Of a DNA stretch of 57,213 bases, positions 38,097-48,100 are shown piece by piece. The stretch is taken from assembly GCA_001296005.1 (NCBI GenBank), contig LJHR01000033.1, positions 1 through 57,213 of the forward strand, read 5' to 3'. The DNA is from an alpha proteobacterium AAP38. Lineage in GTDB: Bacteria > Pseudomonadota > Alphaproteobacteria > Azospirillales > Azospirillaceae. Below the pieces are notes generated by a model. The model saw only the letters and a list, made by a program, of their open reading frames with translations. It searched no databases and was not told the origin of the DNA. Position 1 is the stretch's first letter, and each line of letters begins with the position of its first letter. The position numbers and the translations under genes were made by a program.

Positions 38097-40280
38097 TCAA
38101 CTCACCGTGAAGCCATGGTCGGTGAGGGGGAGTGAGCGCACCCGCTTGCCAGTCGCGGCGAACAGGGCATTGACCAGGGCGGGCGGCAGGGGTGGGGTCA
38201 TCGGCTCCCCCGCTCCGCCCACGGGTGCGTCCGGGCTGTCGATCAGGACGATCTCCACCTCCGGGATACGATCCATCTGGATCAGGTGGTACTGATCGAA
38301 ATTGCGGCTGCTGACCGCCCCTTTCTCCAGGGTCACCTTCTCCGCCAGACTGGCCGACAGGGCCATCAGGATCGACCCCTCTCCCTGGGCCCGCACACTG
38401 TCGGGATTGACGACGGTGCCGCAGTCGAAGGCGCACCAGACCTTTTCCACCCGCACGCGGGTGCCGGTGACCGACACCTGCACCACCTGTGCTGCAATCG
38501 ACTGAAAACTGTTCCAGATGGCGATACCCAGGCCGGTCCCCGGTGGAAGGGTCCGACCCCAGCCGGCGGCACGGGCGGCGGCGTCCAGCACGCGCAGCGC
38601 GCGGGGATTGCTGGCCAGCAGCCGGCGGCGATAGGCCAGCGGGTCCTGTCCCGCCACCTGCGCCAGTTCATCCACGAAACATTCGAAGAAGAAGGCGCCT
38701 TGCGTGCTGCCCGGTGCGCGCCAGGGGCCATTGGGCACGGGCAGGCCGCCTTCCGCCATGGTCGTCAGGGGGGATGGCAGGTAATAGCTGGGCTGATGGT
38801 CAGGCTGTGTCGGCCCGCCCGTTGCGATGGAAACCCAGACATTGCCGGACGCCGGGACCGTATGGGTATGAACGGCGACCGGCAGACCATCTGCCCCCAC
38901 CCCGGCGGTGATGCGGCAGGCCGTGGCGGGGCGGTAGCGACCCTGGCACAGATCCTCCTCCCGCGAATAGATCAGCTTGACCGGGGCCGCCACCTGCTTC
39001 GACAGGAAGGCGGCATAGCCGACATAGTCATTCAGGTACCGCCGGCCAAAGCCGCCGCCCGACAACAGCGTCTCCACCTCCACCTTGTCCTCTTCCATGC
39101 CGGACAGGCCCGCCAAGATGCGGCGGACGGAGGTGGGGAACTGGCTGCCCGTCCAGGCCCGCCCCTTGCCGGGGCTGAGGTCGATGGTGGCCGACATAGG
39201 CTCCATCTGGGCATGGGCCAGGGCCGGCACGACATAATCCCAGGACAGGACCCTGGCCACCCCTGCCATGGCGGCAGTGTGGCCGGCACGGATCGCGGCC
39301 TCATCCTCCTTCTCGCCCTTGCGGATGCTGCCGGGGTCGGACAGCTTGGCCGTGATCGTGCCGATCATGCCGTCTGTGTCGAGGCTGTCCTTGCCGTGGG
39401 CGTCCCAAACCGGCGAGAGGGCCAGCAGCCCCTGGCGGGCCGCCCACCAATGGTCGGCAACCACCGCCACCGCATCGACCAGACGCATCGGCCGGTCGGA
39501 ACCGGGAATGGGGATGGCAGTATCCTTGATCACCACCACATGCCGCACGCCGGGAATGGCCATGGCCGGGGCGGGATCAACGCTGACCAGCTTTCCCCCG
39601 AAGACCGGGCATTGCATCAAGGTGGCGGACAGCAGGCCCGGCAGCTTCACATCGGTGGCATAGACGGCACTGCCATCCACCTTGGCGGCGATATCCTTGC
39701 GCATCACCCCCTGCCCGACCAGTGTCCAGTCGGCTCGCGACAGGAGCGCGGGATCGGCGGGAACCGGCAGGCGCGCCGCCATGTCGGCCACGGCGCCATA
39801 GGCAATGCGCCGACCGCTGGACCGGTGTTCGACATGGCCGGCAATCGCCCGGCATTCGGCAACCGGCACGCCCAGCATGCGGGCGCCAGCCATCACCAAC
39901 ATCTCCCGCGCGGCGGCACCGGCGCGGCGCAGCTTGTCCCACTGGCTGCGGATCGACGAACTGCCGCCGGTCCAATGGCTTTTGCCATCGGCCATGCCCA
40001 TGGCGTCGATCAGGGGGGCCGTCTTCACCGTCACCCGGTCCCATTCCACGCACAGTTCATTGGCCAGCAGCTGCGCCACACCGCTGAACCCGCCCTGGCC
40101 CATTTCCTGGGCGTTGGAATAAAGCGTGACGGCACCGTCGGTCCCGACATGCAGCCAGTTATTGATGGTCGCGCCCTGTCCGGGGGCGGCGACGGCCACG
40201 ATGCTGAGCGGCATCAGGCCCAGGGTCAGACCGGCCCCGGCGGCGGAAAACAGCGCACGGCGCGACAGTGAAACAGCCAT
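38097..40280 (-). CDS. Molybdenum hydroxylase large subunit (isoquinoline 1-oxidoreductase beta-like)
   Basis: The 727-aa protein belongs to the xanthine-dehydrogenase-like large subunits that bind molybdopterin. It begins LSRRALFSAAGAGLTLGL, a Tat-type signal, as in the periplasmic IorB group. Motifs are NAQEMGQGGFSGVAQLLANE, TGGSSSIRSQWDKLRRAG, PWRAPGSTQGAFFFECFVDE, and the C-terminal GGAGEPMTPPLPPALVNALF with the active-site Glu. The start is the ATG behind GGAGGAAA. The 2Fe-2S small subunit is 16 bp upstream in the same operon. The natural substrate (an N-heterocycle or aldehyde) is not known. Confidence 0.87.
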   Translation of the reverse strand: MAVSLSRRALFSAAGAGLTLGLMPLSIVAVAAPGQGATINNWLHVGTDGAVTLYSNAQEMGQGGFSGVAQLLANELCVEWDRVTVKTAPLIDAMGMADGKSHWTGGSSSIRSQWDKLRRAGAAAREMLVMAGARMLGVPVAECRAIAGHVEHRSSGRRIAYGAVADMAARLPVPADPALLSRADWTLVGQGVMRKDIAAKVDGSAVYATDVKLPGLLSATLMQCPVFGGKLVSVDPAPAMAIPGVRHVVVIKDTAIPIPGSDRPMRLVDAVAVVADHWWAARQGLLALSPVWDAHGKDSLDTDGMIGTITAKLSDPGSIRKGEKEDEAAIRAGHTAAMAGVARVLSWDYVVPALAHAQMEPMSATIDLSPGKGRAWTGSQFPTSVRRILAGLSGMEEDKVEVETLLSGGGFGRRYLNDYVGYAAFLSKQVAAPVKLIYSREEDLCQGRYRPATACRITAGVGADGLPVAVHTHTVPASGNVWVSIATGGPTQPDHQPSYYLPSPLTTMAEGGLPVPNGPWRAPGSTQGAFFFECFVDELAQVAGQDPLAYRRRLLASNPRALRVLDAAARAAGWGRTLPPGTGLGIAIWNSFQSIAAQVVQVSVTGTRVRVEKVWCAFDCGTVVNPDSVRAQGEGSILMALSASLAEKVTLEKGAVSSRNFDQYHLIQMDRIPEVEIVLIDSPDAPVGGAGEPMTPPLPPALVNALFAATGKRVRSLPLTDHGFTVS

Positions 40281-40296
40281 GGTTTCCTCCCCCGTC

Positions 40297-40755
40297 TCAG
40301 GCCGGTGCCATGCCGGCGGCGCGGCGGATGGCACGGCGCACGCGGGGCAGGGTGCCGCAACGGCAAAGGTTGGCCATGGCGGCGTCGATCTGCGCATCGG
40401 TCGGGCGCGGGATTTCGCGCAGCAGGGCATCGGCAGCCATCAACATGCCGGACTGGCAATAGCCGCATTGCGGCACCTGTTCGGCGATCCAGGCCTGTTG
40501 CAGCGGGTGGCTGCGGTCGGGCGACAGCCCCTCCACCGTTGCCACCTTCTGTCCCGCATATTGCTCCATCGGGAACTGGCAGGAGCGGACCGCCTGTCCA
40601 TCCAGCAGGATAGTACAGGCGCCGCATGCCGCCATGCCGCACCCGTATTTGGTGCCCGTCAGGCCCAGCAGGTCGCGCAGCACCCATAGCAGCGGCATGT
40701 CGGCAGGCGCGTCCACGCCTTGCCTCTGCCCGTTCACATCGATCTCATATCGCAT
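40297..40755 (-). CDS. Molybdenum hydroxylase 2Fe-2S small subunit (isoquinoline 1-oxidoreductase alpha-like)
   Basis: The 152-aa protein has two iron-sulfur domains. Plant-type ligands are Cys39, Cys44, Cys47 and Cys59 ([17 protein letters not shown]), and the C-terminal four-helix domain has Cys97, Cys100, Cys131 and Cys133 ([22 protein letters not shown]). It passes electrons from the molybdenum subunit. No FAD subunit is encoded, consistent with IorAB-type enzymes that use a cytochrome or other periplasmic acceptor. The ATG used is 40755; GTG at 40764 is an alternative. Confidence 0.9.
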   Translation of the reverse strand: MRYEIDVNGQRQGVDAPADMPLLWVLRDLLGLTGTKYGCGMAACGACTILLDGQAVRSCQFPMEQYAGQKVATVEGLSPDRSHPLQQAWIAEQVPQCGYCQSGMLMAADALLREIPRPTDAQIDAAMANLCRCGTLPRVRRAIRRAAGMAPA

Positions 40756-40881
40756 TCCAACCACCCGGTCACATCATCGCCGGCAGGCCCGGCGGGTCGG
40801 GATGGAAGGTGGCGAAAGCCAGGGAAACCGGGAAGTCCGATGGTCCGACGGCATCCCGATGGAACGCCGATATTGTGCCGA

Positions 40882-43008
40882 TCAGCGCGCCCCCATCCGC
40901 ACATCGACGATATCGACCAGGGTGCCCAGATATTTGCCGATGATCAGACGCCCGTCCGGGTCCAGCGTGAGTGAGGATTTATAGAGCGCGTCGGGAAGGT
41001 CCGCGACCATGCGCAGTTCCCCGCCATCGGCGGGCAACAGCATGATGCGCGCCTGCCCATTGCCGGGCCGGTCGATCAGATAGACGCCGTCCGGCCCCAC
41101 CACCCAGCTTTCATTGTCATAGGCGCTGGGCAGGTCGGCCACCTTTTCCACCTGCCCGCCATCGGCGGGTTGCCGCCACAGCCCATCCTCGCCATCGCGC
41201 ACCATATAGAGCCAGCGGCCATCGGCACTTTCCTTGGCCACGCGCCACCCGGCCTCACTGATCGGCATGGCCTGTTCATAGGGCGGGCGGGTGATCCAGA
41301 TGCGCCATCCCTCCAGCCGGTTGGATGCGAAATACAGCCGCTGCCCGTCGCGCGACCAGGCAGGCGCCCGGTCCTCCGCCCCCGGATCGGGGGCCACACG
41401 GCGCAACCGGCCCGACCCGCGATCCAGGATGAACAGGCCGGGCGCGCCATCGACCACCGACACCAGCGCCAGCCGCCGCCCGTCGGGTGCCCAGCGCGGG
41501 GACTGGGTGAAGGGGCCGAGCAACTGTGTCACGGGGGACGGTGCCTGTCCGGGATCGGCCACCCAGATCTCGAACATGCCGGACCGGTCGGACGCGAAGG
41601 CCACGGCCCCCTGGCGGCTGACATCGGGGTCCCAGTCCAGACGGTTGCTGGCCGGCACCACGGGTTCGGTCCCGCCACCCTGCAGCAGGCGCAGCAGGGT
41701 GGACCGGTTGGTCCGCACCTCTGCCGCCACCCGGTCGCCACCGGCCCCGATGCGGCCCAACTGGTTCAGGCCGGGGGCGATGCGCAAGGGCGGGGCTTTG
41801 GCCTCGGGATCGACCCGCCATAGGCCGAAATCGCCGGCCCGGCTGGAGGATGTGTAAAGCCAGCGTCCATCGCCCGACCATTCCAGCCCGTGCAGCTTTC
41901 GCCCATCCGCCGTGACCTGCCGTTCTTCGCCGGTCGCCAGATCGCGCAGGATGACATCGGACACACCGACGGCGCGGTGGCGCATGAAGGCCAGACGCCG
42001 GCCATCGGGGGAGATGGTGGGATCACCATCGCCATTGATCCCGGCGGGCGGGCTGGTCAGCGGTACCAGCGTCCCGGCATCGGCCCCGGACAGGGCGACG
42101 GACCACAGGCGGGCAGGCTCTGCGGCGCTGGCCTTGTCGGCAAAGATCAGATGGTCAGCATCGGCCCAGGCGGGTTTCACCTCCCGAAAGGTCGTGCAGC
42201 TGGCCACCAGCCGTTCCGGCCCCGACGGAACGGGCCGCACAAACAGCTGACACGGTCCCGACGCCGGGACCCGGACAAAGGCGATGCGCCCACCATCGGG
42301 CGACCAGGCGGGCGATAGATCAGGGGCGGGATCATCGGTCAGGCGGACGGGTGTTCCGCCCGACAGCGACTGCACCCAGATATCAAATCCCTGGCCGGCC
42401 CGGTCCGATGCATAGGCGATCTGGCCGCCGCCGAGGCTGATCGCTGGCTGCACCTCCTGCCCCGGATCGGTGGTGACGGGGGTGACTTGCGCCACCGGCG
42501 GCGCGTCGTCCGCGCGGGTCAGCAGCAGGGCAGTGCCCGCAATGGACAGGGTCAGCAGCAGGGACAAGCCGGCCCAGAGATAGTGCCTGGACCGCCGAGC
42601 CTGTGCGGGGGCCGCAGCGACCGCCGCCGGCTCCTCCACCACCGTTTCCGCCCCCTGCCCCGCCACATTCAGGCGGTAGCCGATCTTGGGGATCGTCTCG
42701 AATCCGATGACCCCATCAATAGCCAGAACGGCGCGCAGCCGCCCGATACAGCGGCCAATGGCGTCATCCCCGACCTCCAGCCCCCAGGCCGTGCGCATCA
42801 GTTCGGCGCGCGACACAGTCCGCCCGTCGGCCCGGACCAGTACGATCAGGGTTTGCAGGACACGGGGTTCCAGCTTCACCTCCGCCCCGTCGCGGCAGGC
42901 CATGCCCAGGGACGGGCGCACCAGCCAGGGGCCCAGGCGGAAATCCGGCTCCACCGCCAGATCGATGCTGCCCATCGCCACGCCCATGCCGCACCCGTTC
43001 CCTGCCAT
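40882..43008 (-). CDS. CadC/ToxR-type transmembrane regulator with PD40 beta-propeller
   Basis: The 708-aa protein has an N-terminal OmpR/PhoB-type winged HTH (residues about 25-114: LEPRVLQTLIVLVRADGRTV, GRCIGRLRAVLAIDGVIGFE, IPKIGYRLN). A single membrane segment lies at about 143-164 (LWAGLSLLLTLSIAGTALLL). The rest is a periplasmic beta-propeller made of TolB-like PD40 units (DLSPAWSPDGGRIAFVRV, QPAISLGGGQIAYASDRAGQ, DRAPAWSRDGQRLYFASN). This is a one-component membrane regulator that could link an external signal to transcription. It is divergent from the DUF885 peptidase gene. The start is uncertain among ATGs at 43008, 42987 and 42975. Confidence 0.82.
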   Translation of the reverse strand: MAGNGCGMGVAMGSIDLAVEPDFRLGPWLVRPSLGMACRDGAEVKLEPRVLQTLIVLVRADGRTVSRAELMRTAWGLEVGDDAIGRCIGRLRAVLAIDGVIGFETIPKIGYRLNVAGQGAETVVEEPAAVAAAPAQARRSRHYLWAGLSLLLTLSIAGTALLLTRADDAPPVAQVTPVTTDPGQEVQPAISLGGGQIAYASDRAGQGFDIWVQSLSGGTPVRLTDDPAPDLSPAWSPDGGRIAFVRVPASGPCQLFVRPVPSGPERLVASCTTFREVKPAWADADHLIFADKASAAEPARLWSVALSGADAGTLVPLTSPPAGINGDGDPTISPDGRRLAFMRHRAVGVSDVILRDLATGEERQVTADGRKLHGLEWSGDGRWLYTSSSRAGDFGLWRVDPEAKAPPLRIAPGLNQLGRIGAGGDRVAAEVRTNRSTLLRLLQGGGTEPVVPASNRLDWDPDVSRQGAVAFASDRSGMFEIWVADPGQAPSPVTQLLGPFTQSPRWAPDGRRLALVSVVDGAPGLFILDRGSGRLRRVAPDPGAEDRAPAWSRDGQRLYFASNRLEGWRIWITRPPYEQAMPISEAGWRVAKESADGRWLYMVRDGEDGLWRQPADGGQVEKVADLPSAYDNESWVVGPDGVYLIDRPGNGQARIMLLPADGGELRMVADLPDALYKSSLTLDPDGRLIIGKYLGTLVDIVDVRMGAR

Positions 43009-43203
43009 CCCGGACCCAGAAGGGCCGCAGAGTGCCGCGAATGGATGGCTTTGGCAAATCGTGGTTCCCTTGCGGGCAACATGAATGGTGCCCCTTCCCC
43101 CTAACCCTCCCCTGGCGCGAACATTAACCAGGATGTAGCCTCGTCGCCTGCGACCGCCATGCCTACGGACGACAGGGCGGCGTCAACAGAGGGGGTTACA
43201 ACA

Positions 43204-45024
43204 GTGAAGCTGAAAAAGATCCTGCTGGGCACCGTGGGGGGTGTCGTTGGTCTGGCCGCTGTGGCCGTTGGTTACGGGCTGTGGGGCCCGCTGCCCATCC
43301 ACCCGACCATTGAGCGTCAGACCATCCTTCAGGTTCTGGACAGTCCGGAGACGTTGACCCAACTGGGCATGATCGACGGTACCTTCCTGGATTTCCATTC
43401 CGGCAAGCTGGACGAGATCAAGCCGGAAGACCTGGAAAAGGCCCGCCGGGACATGACCCGCTATATTGCGGAGATCAAGGGCTATACCGGCCTGACCGGA
43501 CAGCAGGCCATTTCACAGCAGGTGATGCTGGAATTCTATTCCACCAATCTGGCGCAGCTGGATTTCCCCTGGGTGGTGCCGGGCGGCGGGCTGTACCCCG
43601 TGGATCAGTTATTCTCCCCACCCGTCAGCCTGCCGCAATTCCTGACCAACGCCCATGTGGTCAGCGATGTGAAATCGGCGGAGCGCTATATCAGCCGCCT
43701 GCATGCCGTCTCCACCAAGTTCGCGCAATTGGGTGAATCGGTGCGCAATCAGGCCAAGGCCGGCGTGGTACCGCCCGATTTCGTGGTCGATAAGAGCCTG
43801 GTGGTCATTGACGGCTTCACCAAGGACCCGGTGGCCGACAGCCCCCTGATCACCACCTTCAAGACGCGCCTGGAAAAGGCCGGCGTGGCGGAGGCAGACC
43901 GCAACCGCCTGATCGCCGCTGCCACAACGGCGGTGGAAAAGGATGTCTATCCAGCCTATCAGGCGCTGGGCAAGCTACTGCGTGAGGAAATCCGGCCCAA
44001 GGCGACGTCGGATGCCGGCGTCTGGCGTCTGCCGGACGGGGCGCGCTATTACAAGCTGGCGCTGCGGGCCAACACCACGGTGGATACCGAACCGGAAGCG
44101 ATCCACGATATTGGTCTGTCGGAAGTGGCCCGCATCACCGCCGAAATGGACACGCTGCTGCAAAAGCTTGGCCGGACAGAGGGAACCGTGGGCGAGCGCG
44201 TGCGCGCCCTGGAGCAGGACCCGGCCCAGAAATACCCGCCCGGTCGCGAAAGCTATGAGCAGGAACTGGCCGATCTGAAGCGCATGACCGACACGGTCAT
44301 GGCCAAGGCCCCGCAATGGTTCAACAAGCTGCCCAAGCAGCCGGTCGATATCCAGGCCGTGCCGGAATATGCTGAGGCCACCTCCCCCGGCGGTTATTAC
44401 AACCCGCCGGCGCTGGATGGCTCCCGCCCCGGCATTTTCTATATCAACTTAGGCGAAAAGGCGCGCGCGCCGAAGTTCAGCCTGCCGACCCTGGTCTATC
44501 ACGAGGCCGTGCCCGGCCATCATTTCCAGCTGGCCCTGGCCCAGACGATTGAGGATGTGCCGACCTTCCGCAAGGTCTATCCCTTCACCTCCTATGCCGA
44601 AGGCTGGGCGCTCTATGCGGAGCGGCTGGCCGTGGAAATGGGGATGTATGAGAACGATCCTTACGGCGACCTGGGCCGGCTACAGGCCGAACTGTTCCGC
44701 TCCGTCCGTCTGGTCGTGGATACCGGCATCCATGCCAAGCGCTGGACCCGCGAACAGGCCATCACCTATATGCGCGACACCACGGGCATGAGCGAGGAAG
44801 CGGTCACCATCGAGATCGACCGCTACATCGTGCTCCCCGGCCAGGCTTGCGCCTACAAGCTGGGCCAGCTGAAAATCCTCGACCTGCGCGAGAAGGCCAA
44901 AACCGCGCTTGGCGAGAAGTTCGACATCAAGGGCTTCCACGACGTCGTGCTCGGCTCCGGCGGCCTGCCGCTAACGGTGCTGGAGGCGCAGGTGGATGCC
45001 TGGGTGAAGCAGGTTAAGGGGTGA
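43204..45024 (+). CDS. DUF885-family membrane-anchored metallopeptidase
   Basis: The 606-aa protein has an N-terminal anchor (KILLGTVGGVVGLAAVAVGY) and a large exported domain. The DUF885 zinc motif is YHEAVPGHHFQLALAQ at about residues 433-440, with EGWALYAERLAVEMG downstream carrying the further ligand Glu. These proteins are predicted metallocarboxypeptidase-like peptidases. The start is GTG at 43204 with GAGGGGG upstream; the ATG at 43159 is an alternative. It is divergent from the CadC-like regulator, 195 bp away, which could control it. A terminator follows at 45076. Confidence 0.85.
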   Translation: MKLKKILLGTVGGVVGLAAVAVGYGLWGPLPIHPTIERQTILQVLDSPETLTQLGMIDGTFLDFHSGKLDEIKPEDLEKARRDMTRYIAEIKGYTGLTGQQAISQQVMLEFYSTNLAQLDFPWVVPGGGLYPVDQLFSPPVSLPQFLTNAHVVSDVKSAERYISRLHAVSTKFAQLGESVRNQAKAGVVPPDFVVDKSLVVIDGFTKDPVADSPLITTFKTRLEKAGVAEADRNRLIAAATTAVEKDVYPAYQALGKLLREEIRPKATSDAGVWRLPDGARYYKLALRANTTVDTEPEAIHDIGLSEVARITAEMDTLLQKLGRTEGTVGERVRALEQDPAQKYPPGRESYEQELADLKRMTDTVMAKAPQWFNKLPKQPVDIQAVPEYAEATSPGGYYNPPALDGSRPGIFYINLGEKARAPKFSLPTLVYHEAVPGHHFQLALAQTIEDVPTFRKVYPFTSYAEGWALYAERLAVEMGMYENDPYGDLGRLQAELFRSVRLVVDTGIHAKRWTREQAITYMRDTTGMSEEAVTIEIDRYIVLPGQACAYKLGQLKILDLREKAKTALGEKFDIKGFHDVVLGSGGLPLTVLEAQVDAWVKQVKG

Positions 45025-45075
45025 GCGTATAGTGCGGGTGAGGGCCCGTTAAGATTCATCCCAAGTCAAGAATAC

Positions 45076-45106
45076 CCGCCTCCCTGGTGAATATCCAGGG
45101 AGGCGG
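45076..45106. terminator. Hairpin between the DUF885 gene and RTX gene 3
   Basis: CCGCCTCCCTGG (45076-45087) and CCAGGGAGGCGG (45095-45106) form a perfect 12-bp stem with a 7-nt loop, between the convergent stops. It can serve both transcripts, although T-runs are short. Confidence 0.7.
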
Positions 45107-45149
45107 TTGTGCACAATCAGATGTCATTCCTAACAGCGCCTACAGTCGA

Positions 45150-48100
45150 TCATGCGTCCATGTAGGCAAAGTCACTGCGCGGCACATAGCCCAGCAGGTC
45201 CAGGGGTGCGGTAGGTACCAACCCTTGTGCCGTGCCATTATAGGCAAGCCGCCCCTCGCCCCGGCCATAATCGACGTAATGGCGGACCAGGGCGGCGTGG
45301 TCCAGCCCGAAGGCATTGTAGAGGTCACTGTTGAAGGCGGCATAGGCTTCCGCACTGAAGCCGATGGCACTTCGTCCTTCTGCCCGGCCGAACTGGATAT
45401 AGTGGCTGATCAACGCCCATTCATTCAGACCGAAGACGCGGAACAGGTCAGGATTCAACGCCGCATAGGCTTCCGCGTCGAAGCCGGCGGTAGCACGCCC
45501 TTCCGCCCGGCCGCTGGTGATGAAGTGTTCGACCAGGGCCTGACGGTTGGTGCCGAAAGCACCAAACAGATCGGGATTTAACGCCGCATAGGCCATGGCG
45601 TCGAACCCTTCAGCGACACGTCCTTCTGTCCGGCCGGTGCTCACGAAATGGTTCAACAGGGCGGAAGCGTTCAGGCCGAACGACCGGTAGAGTTCGGGAT
45701 TGAAGGCAGCGTAGGCCTCGGCATCAAAGCCGCTGGCGACCTTGCCAGCAGCCCGGCCATTGGCGATGTAGTCCTGCATAGCGGCAGCATCGCTGCCCAG
45801 ACCGCCATTCAGGGCGCGGTATGCCTCCACACTGAAGCCGGCCTGGAAGTCATCATTGACGACAGTTCCGGTGGCATAGAGGTAGCGGCCATTGCTGCTG
45901 GCGAAAAGGGCACCGGACAGATCGGTCACCGTGGCCAAAACGCTTTGATCTGCCTCCACCAGAACGTCGCCCTTTACCGGCACAAGGACGGTAACGCTGG
46001 TAGAACCCGCCGGAATGGTCACGGTCTTGATGACAGCGTCAACGGTGGTGCTGGCCCTTACGGTGAAACTGAAGCTGACATCAGAGGTTCCGGCTGCCGA
46101 CAGGGTGGCGGTGAAAGCCAGATTGGCCGCCGTGCCCGATTGCCCTTCGCGCACGGCGCCGCCGGACAGTTTCAACGTCGGGACGGTCCCGCCAGACAGA
46201 TCAATGGTCCGGTCGTTGAACACCAGCTTTTCCACGCCAGTGATCAAGGTCTTCTCACCTCGGACGCTGCTGGCGGTCGTGATATTGTTGACGGTAGCGA
46301 TCTGCCAGAAGCTGGATGTATCGTTGAAAATAACACGGTCCAGGCCCGCCCCGCCGATGATCGTGTCATTGCCATACGCGGTCGTCGTAGAGCCAGGAAT
46401 GAAGCTATCATCGCCATCCCCGCCGAAAAGCAACTGCGATGCCTGTGACCCTTCCAGCGTATCGTTGCCGGCCCCCCCGAAAAGGTTCATCTCCCCACTG
46501 AGCGCGGAGGTCAGGTGGAGACTGCCTGTCGGGTTGGACGCGAAGATGAAATCGGCCGCCGTCAGCTTGGACCGGTCTGTACGGATATCCACGGCGCCGC
46601 CGCCAAACTCGATACGCACGACATTGCCCGATGCCTGCAGGATGGCATTAGAAGAGGCAAGCAGCGCCTGGAAACTGTTGATCGAGGTGGCGGACAGGTC
46701 GACCTTGTCGATACCGCGGGTAAAATCGATGATCGAAGCGAATGTGGACGAATTGGTGGCAGGCACGATGACAAAAATGTCGCTGCCGGCGCCGCCGGCC
46801 AGGACGTCCTCGCCGCCGGTCGCCACCAGCGTGTCATTGCCAGCTCCCCCCACCAACCAGTCCGCATACCGGCTGCCGCGGATCATGTCGTCACCAGAGC
46901 CGCCGACCACGGGCACGGGATTGAACATATTGCTGGAGTTCGAGTTGGTGGCGGTCAGCCACTGGCCCCTGCCATCATCGGCCGCATAGACGAAATCCTG
47001 CGCCGTCAATCTGGCCGAAGGGATGCCGACATCCATCACCTGGGCCAGGAAGTTCAAGCGGCCATAAAGCCGGTCATCCGCCAGGATCATGGAGAAGGTC
47101 GCGAAGTCACGGATACCCCAGGGCGACAAGTCGATCCGGTCCTCGCCCTGCTTGAAATCGATGACCTTGACCGGATTGTTCAGGCCGCTGCGCATCTCCG
47201 TGCGGAAGACATCCCGTCCGCTGCCACCAACCAGTTGATCCCCACCATCTCCCGTCAGCGTATCATTGCCGGCATCGCCGTACAGCCAGCTCTCACCGAG
47301 GCCCCGCAGAACATCATCGCCCAAGCCGCCATAAAGGGCGCCGCCATACGATGTCGCGGTCACGGTCCGGGCCGTCCCACTATCCTCGAAGATGAAGTCC
47401 GCCGCCGTCAGGCGGGTGGGATCTATGGCCAGGATCAGGTCCGCCTCGCCACCGCCTGGAAGGTCGATGACGAACTCCGTCACCTGATTGTTACCTTCGA
47501 TGATGGTGGCGAAGCCCAACTGCTTCACCGTTTCCAGGCTGGCGATCCCGGTCGCCCGCAGATCGATCCGGTCCTCGCCCTGCGTGAAGTCACGGAAATA
47601 GGTGCCACGGTAGCCGTAACTATAGCCAGCATCACTGAAGACCAGCACATCCTTGCCGGAACCGCCGACCAGGGTGTCGAAGCCGCTTGAGACGATGATG
47701 CGGTCGTCCCCGGCACCAGCCAGGATGAAGTTGCTGCCGCTGCCGCCGGTGATGGTATCGTTGCCGTTCCCGGCCAGGATGTCCGAGGTATATTGGTCGG
47801 CGACCAGCCGCATGCCGTAATCTGCGGGGGCGAAGATGAAATCGGCGGCGGTCAGCTTCGAGATCTCGGTGCCGACCAGCAGGCGGTCGCTGCCGAAAAT
47901 GCCGCGGGTGGCGATCACCGTCCCACCTGCAGGAGCGGCCGTCATGATCTCCCGCAGCATGGTGAAGTCCCGCACCCCGAACTCGCGCAGGTCAATCCGG
48001 TCGCTGCCCTGCTCGAAATCCTGAATCGTGACAGCCCCGTCACCCGAATGGACGAAGACATCGTTGCCCGCTCCGCCGATCAGCGTATCGGTGCCGGTAC

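Noticed and set aside
38286-40271. 661-aa ORF antisense to the molybdenum hydroxylase large subunit
   Set aside because: Shadow composition, no motif.
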